64,000 bases of DNA from G965250275 sp965250275 (lineage in GTDB: Bacteria > Pseudomonadota > Alphaproteobacteria > Rhodobacterales > Rhodobacteraceae), in assembly GCA_965250275.1 (NCBI GenBank), contig OZ252297.1, forward strand, positions 3,100,001-3,164,000, written 5' to 3'. Shown piece after piece: positions 26,701 to 35,700 of this stretch. Below the pieces are notes generated by a model. It worked only from the letters and a program-made list of their open reading frames with translations. It did not search any database and had not been told where the DNA came from. The position numbers and the translations under genes are program-made. The number at the start of each line of letters is the position of its first letter. Position 1 is the stretch's first letter.

Positions 26701-29700
26701 ACACCATCCGCCAGCTGGCAGGTCTCGGTCAGCGACACCGACCTGAACCTGCCGCGCGAAACACTGGAGTCGGTCACGCTGGTGCTGACCAACGTGCCGG
26801 CAGGCACCACCGCACAGGGCGTTCCGGCCGGCACTGTGACCCTTGTTGGCGGAACGTTGACCTTTACCGGGACAGAGGTCCAATACACGGCCCTTCAGCT
26901 GACCTTTCCAACCGATTTTTCCACCGAAAGTCCCGCCGCCGATGGCACCGTGATCAACGGAACGCTGAGTGCCACGTCAACCGAAGATGCGGGTGGACAG
27001 AGCACGCCCGTCACGCTCCGCATTACGCCGGAGGGAGATGTTGAGATTGACGGGTCTTTGCCGGACATGGTTGCGGACGAGACGGATGCGCCGACGCCGG
27101 TCACGCCGTCGGAGCTGCTCGCGGTGTCGGTGCCGGATGCGGACGGCTCGGAGGCGCTGGATCAGCTGGTGCTGGAGATCGAGGGGCTGCCCGCGGGCTC
27201 CACGCTGGCCAGTCTCAGCCTGACGCTGCCGGCCGGCGCAACCAGCGGCTTTGTCACCGCCGCGGACAATTCCGAGACCCTGACCATCACGCTCACGGCG
27301 GCCGCGGTGGGCGACGTCAAGGCCGCTTATGACGCGCTGACGCTGGCCCTGCCGACCGACTTTTCGACCGCCAACCGCACCGACATCACCGGCGCCACGC
27401 AAAAGCCGCTGGTGTTCCGCCTGACCGTGCAGACCGACGAAGATCAGGACCTGACCGACGACAGCGCGGTGGATGGCCAGGCGACGCTGGAGCGCGTGGT
27501 GGACATCGGGTTCGAACTGGATGTCAGCCTGAGCGCGCCCGCCGATGTCACCGGCACTGAGGACAGCGCGCCGGGCGGCGGCGTCACCGTGGCGCTGGGG
27601 ATCAGCGCGGCGGTCACAGATATCGATGGCTCCGAGGACAGCGCCACCGTCCGCATCACCTATGCCGGTGTGCCCGCCGGGGCCAGCTTCTCGGGCGGCA
27701 GCTTTGACAGCGCCACCGGCATCTGGACCGGGTCGCGGGCCGAGGCCAACGCGCTGACGCTCACCCTGCCGGTCGACTATTCCGGTCAGATCACCTCGGT
27801 CATCGAGGTGCTCAGCCCCGAGGGCACCGCCAGCACCCCGCAGACCATCACCATCGCTCCCACCGGCGACATCGTCTTTGACGTGACCGAACTGGTCACC
27901 GCCGAGACCGATGCGCGGGTTCTGGTCAGCCCCTCCAGCGCGTGGAAGGTGTCGGTCACCGACAGCGACCCGACCCCGCCGCCCGAAACGCTGGACACGA
28001 TCACGCTGACACTGACCGGCGTGCCCGACGGCACGCTGGCCCAGGGCGTGCCCGCCAGCACTGTCATGCTGGTCGCCGGCACGCTGACCTTCACCGGCAC
28101 CAAGGCCCAGTACGACGCGCTGCAGCTGAGCTTCCCCACGGATTACTCCACCGAAAGCCCCGCCGCAGACGGCCCCATCATCACCGGCACCCTCGCCGCA
28201 ACCTCCACCGAAGACCCAACCGGACAATCCACAAACGTCACACTCCGCATCACACCCGAAGGTGATGTTGAGATTGACGACACATTGCCCGACACCGTTC
28301 CGGATGAAACGGACGGGCCAACGCCGCTGACGCCATCGGACTTGCTGGCCACGCGTGCAACCGATCTCGATGGCTCCGAGGCTATCGACACGCTTGTACT
28401 GGAGATCGAGGGCCTGCCTGCCGGCTCTTCACTGGCCAGTCTGAACCTGACCCTGCCCGCCGGCGCGACCAGTGGATTTGTCAGCGCGGCAGACGGGTCG
28501 GACACCCTGACCGTTACACTGACCGCTGCAGCGGTGGGCAATGTGCAGGCGGCATATGACGCTCTGACACTGGAACTGCCAACCGATTTCTCGACCGACA
28601 ACCGCTCCGATTTGTCGAGTGGCACGCAGCTGCCGCTGACACTGCGACTGAGCGTGCGCACCACCGAAGATCAAACCGCAGGCGATGGGTTGCCGAACGA
28701 CGGCGAGGCGACCGCCAGCCGGGTCATCGACATTGGCGTGGAAGAGGACGTGGACGTCACCGCGCCCCTCCGGCTGGACGTGATTGAGGACGGCGGTGAC
28801 CCAACCAGCCCTGGCGTAATTGTGGACCTCGGTATTCTGGTCACGGTGACGGACAACGATTTTTCGGAATCGGCGACTTCGACCGATCCGGCGTTTGCGA
28901 CAGTGGTCTCGATCCTGTTCAACGACCTGCCCGTTGGTGCCACTCTGATCGGCGGCGGGACGCAAACCGGCAACACCTGGACCGGTACCGTGGCCGAAGC
29001 CAATGTTCTGGCCCTGAGCTTGCCGCCAAACTTCAACACGGCAGCCCTTGGCCCGATCGTCAGCATCATCACCGCCACCACGCCCGAAGGCGTGGACGCA
29101 ACGGCGCAAGTCATTGTCGTTGAACCTCAGACCGATGTGATCATCGATGGAGAGGTGATCTCGACCGAAACCGATCTCGATCTGCCAATCAAATTGTCCG
29201 ATTTCGTAAATCTCGTGATCCCGCCGGACGAGACGCTGCTGGAAGCGCGGTTCGAAATCTCGGGACTGCCACTCAACACCACTGAAGCCAGCGGTGCCGG
29301 CACGTTCACCGTTGTACCGGGCGCACCGGGCGAGCCTGATACGCTGAGCTTTGTCTACTCTTCCATCGGATCGCCGACCGCACCCGAAGATGTCACGCTG
29401 GTCTTCCCGGCGGATTACTCGACTGAGTCGCCACTGCAGGTGCCGCAACTGACCGGGACCGTGACCATTGTCACCGACGCCGGCACGACAGCGGCCCCAA
29501 TACCCTTTACGATCTTTGCCGAGGGCGACGTCGACGTTCCCGATGGCAGTGTCACCTTGCCCGAAACCGACGATGTCGTTGTGTTTAAACCCGTCGATCA
29601 GGTGCTCCCCGTCCCCACGGACGCGGACGGCTCTGAAAGCATCACGGATGTCGCTGTCGTGTTTAACGTTCTACCGGCGGGCGCACGGTTCTCTGTTGAC

Positions 29701-32700
29701 GACGGAGTGACGTTCCAGCCCGCCACGGCAACGCTCGATTTCCTGGGCACGCTGGCCGAGTATCAGTTGCTGGTCATCGAGTTGCCGGCTGACTTTTCGA
29801 CGCAGAACCCGCCGACCACGCTGACCGCAGAAATCACGGCCGCCACGGACGAAGGCGGGTCTGACGTTGGCATTCTGACGGTGTCCGTTCCTGTTGAAGG
29901 TGACCTGACACTCAGTGGCAGTGGCACAATCAATCTGACGGAAAACGACGCGCCGGGAGACAGCGACGAAGATTCGACGACCCAGGCGCCCCAAGACTTT
30001 GCGCTGAAGGATGCGGTTCAGGGCCTGGCCAGCGATGCAGACATGTCCGAGAGCATCGCCGAGGTTGATGTCAGCATATCCGGCCTGCCCAACGGAACAC
30101 GGTATTCCACAGATGGCGGTTTGAACTTTGTGGCCGTAACACCCGGCGCGACCTTTGTCCTGATGCTGACAGATGTCGAATACAACAATCTGGTGTTCCG
30201 CCTGCCGGATGACTTCTCAACCACGACCGACATCACGGGCACCGTGACCTACCGCACGGACGAAGCACTGCTGGCGGGCGAGACGGATGTTGACGGCACA
30301 GACGGCATCGAAACCGCTGCGTTCACGGTATCTGTGGCCTCTGAGGCGGATGTCGAGATTACCACCGCCGACATCACGGTGATCGAAGATCTGGGAACCG
30401 ACATCCCGCTCAACCTGAATGCCCGCGTCACAGATATCGATGGTTCTGAGTCCATCACGGGCATCACCGTTGCGTTCGCGGGGTTGCCGCCAAGCGGGAC
30501 GACTCTGACGGATGGCACCGCCCTCATCGGACCAACCGACAGCTGGACCGGGACGCTGGCCGAACTTCAGGCCCTCGGCGTTGCTGGGTTCCCGACGCAT
30601 TTCTCTGGCATCATCGATATCACTGTCACCGTCGTGACGGATGAAGGCACGCCGGCCGGCACGTCAGAGCAGTTTGCGCTGAACGTGACACCCGTCGCCG
30701 AGCCAACCCTGACGTTCTCGGTGGAAGAAAACGGCTCGCTGGTCGAAGAGACCGCGCCCGGGGTGTTCAGCGTCAAAGAAGACACGACCTTCAAGCTGAC
30801 CTTCGATGCGGCCACGCCGGATCGGGATTCGTCTGAGCAACTCACAACGCTTGTTGTGGAGAATGTCCCTGCGGGCTGGGTGCCCAATACGGGCGGTGTT
30901 GTGGACCTCTCCTTGTTCGACAACGGCGCGCCCGAGCTCGCGTCTGCCACGATTTCAGGGCAGACACTGACGCTGGTCTTTCAGCCGGGGGTTACGCAGT
31001 TCACGGACCAGCTGAACGTGACCCCGTTGGCCGACGACGACCGGGACGTGGAGACTCTGACCGGCGGCGACATGACCGCAACGGTGACGTCAGAGGACAC
31101 CGCAGCCGGGCTTCCGACGGACACGCAAACTGCGTCCGATGGCGTGGATGTGAATGTCGATGCCGTGGTCGACGGTATCTCGCTGACGGCAAATGATGTT
31201 CAGACCAATGAAAACCGGGACGGTCGCAAGAATGTCGACATTGATCTTTCGGGAATTGCGCTGTCAGACACGGACGGGTCCGAGGCCATTTCAAAGCTCG
31301 AACTGACAATTCAGGTCGCCACAGACAGCACGCTCTTTGATCCTGCAGACACCAACGATCTGGACTTGCGTATCGGCAACTCCGCAAATCGCGGCTTTGC
31401 GGTGATCACTCAGACCGGTTCGACCGCCGATACGGTCTCCTACCTGATCGAACCTTCTGCGACCGCAACCGATGCGCAGTTCATCACAGCACTAGAAGAC
31501 CTCCGCATCCGGTACCCGCAGCATTTCAGTGGCGTGACGACCATCGACGGAGAAGTGTTCTGGAACGAGACACGGACAGGCGATGTCGAAACCGACACAT
31601 CGGACAACTTCAACAGCTCGCCTTTCCAGATCACACAAACCATCAACCCGCGCGCCGAAGCGGATCTCGACGCGCGGGTCTTTGTGCGCACTGCCGCCGA
31701 AGTCACGCCCGACAGCCCGACCGAAGTTGCCGCCTCGGTAGAAGATGGCACTGTCTCGGGTGCGGAGATCCTAACGCTGCTGGAGAGCACATCTGACGGG
31801 TCCGGACCAGGTCAGGTCAATCTTTTCGTCGGCATTGCAGCTGACACTCCGGACAAAGACGGGTCCGAAGGGCTCTCGACCATCACGGTTGCGAATGTGC
31901 CAACTGATTGGATCGCGCAATACGTGACCGGTACATCCGTGTCTCAGTCCGCATTCTTCAGCCCCGATGGCTCCACGCCATTGGCGCAAAGCGAATACGA
32001 CAAGATTCAATCCGCCACCTATGACGCCGGGACCGGGCAACTGACGCTGACTTTTGTGCCCGGGGTCACCTCCTTCGACGGCGCGGTCAATCTGCAGCCG
32101 ACACTCTATGAAGACTACGATGTGGACCGCGACAATGCCGATCCCTTTACGTCGGCAGGGGATTTCTTTGCGGACGATCTGCTGATCGAAATGACCATGA
32201 CGGATTCAAACACCGCAACAACGGATGATCAGGTCTCTTCGGCGGATTTCGATGTGGATGTCGATCCGGTCAACAACATTGCAATTGTCCTGACACCGCC
32301 GGTTGGCAACGAGCAGGTCAACGACGATGCCGGCGGTGTCTGGGCCACGTCGATCGTACCAGCCATTCAGGACACCGACGGCAGCGAGAGCATCACTGCG
32401 ATTGTCCTGAAAAATGTGCCGGACAATCTGACCATCTATGTGACTGATGCTGCCAACCCCACAGGCCCGAAGGTCCCGGCTCTCATCTCCGAGCTCGGCA
32501 ACCCGCCCGGGTTCAATTCATGGAGCCTCGAAAACGGCGAATGGCTGGATTTCGAAATTCGGGGCCTGGACATCCACACCGCAGGCAACTTCCCCCTGAC
32601 AACGGACATTGTCACCACCGAAGCGGATGGCGGGGGCACGCGTATCACCACCCTATCGGTCGATTTCTTCATTGAACCGGTGGCGGACGGCGGCAATCCC

Positions 32701-35700
32701 TCGACCAGCGCCACCACCTGCGAGGACGACGCGGTACAGGTGCCGATCGATGGCAACATCATCGACAACAGCGGAAACTCGCCGGGTTCTCCCGAGGCTA
32801 TCCTGGGTGCGATTGTCCTCAGCAACATCGTGCCGGACTCGCAGGGACGTGTGCCGAGTTTCTTTGATGGTCCGCCTCAGGTAGATCCCACCAATTCTGC
32901 GCGTTTCCTCAATGAGTTGCCGGTGTTTGGCGGGTCGCTGAGCCTGACGCCGGCCACTGCTGCAAACCTTTGGGTCTTGCCAGGACAGGACAGCAACGAA
33001 GACATCCAGTTCGATGTCACGGTGACCTATTACGAAACCATAGATATCACCAAGGTCACGACGGGAACGGGCACCGTGACCATCACGGTCGACGGCGTCG
33101 CCGATGTGCCAACCCTGACCGTGCAAAACGACAATCCGCTGGCAACAAGCACGCCGATTCCGATCACATCGGTTGATTCCGAGTTCCGGCCGTTTGGCAA
33201 CGATCTCGGGGACTTAAACTACACCCGCCTTTATGGGTACGCAGGGTTTGACGACGCCCCCTTTGAGTTGAACCAGCGATTTACGGACGACTTTCTGGCC
33301 GATCCAACCGGCGCCGCCAGCACCTTTGAATCCGCGCTCGACATTGTTGCGCAGATGACAGAGATCACCTTCCCGCCCGCCGGGAACTTTGATGGGTCAG
33401 AAACGCTTTACTATCTGGTCACTGGCGTCGACCCTTCGGTGTCGATCCTGGGTGGTTCTCCGGTCGATGCCACCGGCGAGACCTTTATCTTCACCGCGTC
33501 TCAGATCAGTAACATCGCTTTCGTGCCCACCGGAGTGAGGCAAGTCACCTACTACGACCTGACCATCTCGGCGATCGTCCTGGAAGACGATGCGGATACA
33601 TCCGGCGTTTCAGGTACGCCGGAAGAGCGGCTGGAAGCCATTAACAATCTCAAGGGCGGTTCTGTTGTCAGCGAGGACTTCACGGTCATCGTTTATCCCA
33701 ATAACGGAACCGGGCCCGGCGACTGCGAGCCGGATCAGGAATTGCCACTGCCCGGCCTCGAACTCATCGGCAGCGGTGACGAAGACACTGAAATTGCGCT
33801 CAAGCTGAAGATCACGCCAGTTCCGCCGTTTTATGACAGCATCGACGATCTGGTGAATCTGCCGAACGGAGTTGTCGGCGACTTTGGCATCGGGATCAGA
33901 CTGCCACCCGGGGCGACTTTGTCCAGCGATCCGCCGGGGGCCGTTCTGTTCGACCCGTCCACGGGTCTCTATGTGATCGATATCGGCAAACTGGGCGTCG
34001 ACCCGAATGATCCGACCCAGACAGAAGGGAGCTTGCTCTTCACGCCACCGGAGCATGAATCCAGCCCTGCGAACCCGTTCACAGATGCCGAAACGCTGGG
34101 TCCGGACGATCCCTACGACAACCTGAATCAGCTGCAATATTCGATGATTCTCAACAACTTGACCTGTGGGACCACAGACACGACGAACTCGTCTTTTGCT
34201 CTGACCATCAACCCTGTCCCGGATGGTCCAGAGATCATCATTGCCGGGGGCGGGTCGTTCGACGAAGACATGTTGTTTGACCTCGATCTGCAAATCAATG
34301 GCATCGATGGTGGCGAACGGCTTGTGGGCAATGTGGTCATCAGCGTGGATGGCACCAACGGCGGCCAGTTGCTTGACTCCTCCGGCACCCCGCTCACGGG
34401 CGTGCCGCAACCCGATGGCACAATCCGGTACGAAGTGCCTGTGGCCGACATCGGCGGCCTGCAGCTGTCAGCGACCCAGCATTACAGCGGGCCACTGGAG
34501 ATCTCGGTCAGCGCGACCACCGAGGATATCAATGGCGCGACCCTGACAAACTCCGTGACGCGCGTGCTGGACATCGATCCGGTTGCCGACCTGCCAGAGA
34601 TCAATTTCGACAACACCATCATCGATCCGGAAACCGGGGCGCCGATCGTGGACACAAGCGGCCCCGTGCCCGTGGTGAACATCATAGAAGACGTGCCTTT
34701 CACCCTTGATCAGGTGTTGGACGTGTTCACGCCCGACATGGATGGATCGGAGACCTTGTCGATCGTGCTGTCCAACGTTCCGGACTACTTGAAAGTCACC
34801 GGACCGTCGGGCTCGGGTTTCATCGACAACGGCGACGGGAGCTTCACCATTTCGGAGACCGCGTTTCCGCAGGTGAAACTTGTTCTGGACACAGAACATG
34901 CCCGGACGCCGGATGCTTTGGACCCCACCTTGCCCGCCCAGATTCCCCTGACGATCTCCGCTTTCACGCTGGAACTGGCCAATGCGGATACAAACCAGAA
35001 CACTGCGGATTTCAACGTCGTTGTGCTGCCGGATGCGGATCTGCCGACGGTCGATCTTGAAGTGGCGCCCACAACCGGGGTCGAAGATGCACCCGACAGG
35101 TTTACCCTGACCTTGCTCGGAGTAACGCCAGATCCTCATGAAACGCTGAATTTCGAGATTACGATTCCTGCAGGATCGAAGGTCTTTTTCAACAACGTTG
35201 AACAACCCGTGGTCGGCAACGTGGTCACGATCCCAGGGCAACCGCTTGTGGGGAATCTGAGCGGACAGGGGTTCGCCCCTGCCGGCACTGTAGAATTCCT
35301 GCCCGCCGCAGATTTCTCCGGCCCGGTGACGCTGAGCGCAGTCTCCGTCACAACGGACACCAATGGCAGCTACACCGATACGCAGACGTCCGCACCGGAT
35401 ACGGTCGATCTCACGATTGACCCCGCACCGGATCTCACCCTGACCGTCACGGACGATGTGGTTGATCTGGTCGAGACCGATGCGCCGGTCAGTTTCTCGC
35501 CGTCTGCGGGCTTCTCGATTGTTGTGACGGACCCGTCCGAGAGCGTCGATCAGGTGACCTATACCATCCAGAACGTGCCTGCGGGTACAAGCTATGCCGT
35601 GGGTGGCGGGACGCCGGTGCCGGTCACCGGAAATCTGGTCTTCACTGGCAGTCTGGCAGATTTCAACGCTCTGACGGTCACCTTCCCGACCGACTATGCC

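Noticed and set aside
23827..28227. Long minus-strand open frames opposite the giant gene, rich in Gly, Arg and Gln
   Set aside because: They are antisense frames kept open by high GC and the repeats. The repeats reappear in both copies, and the products show no domain or plausible composition.
24661..28268. Possible CRISPR or tandem satellite array in the giant gene
   Set aside because: Repeats are long, in frame and encode protein domains. There are no short identical repeats with unique spacers.
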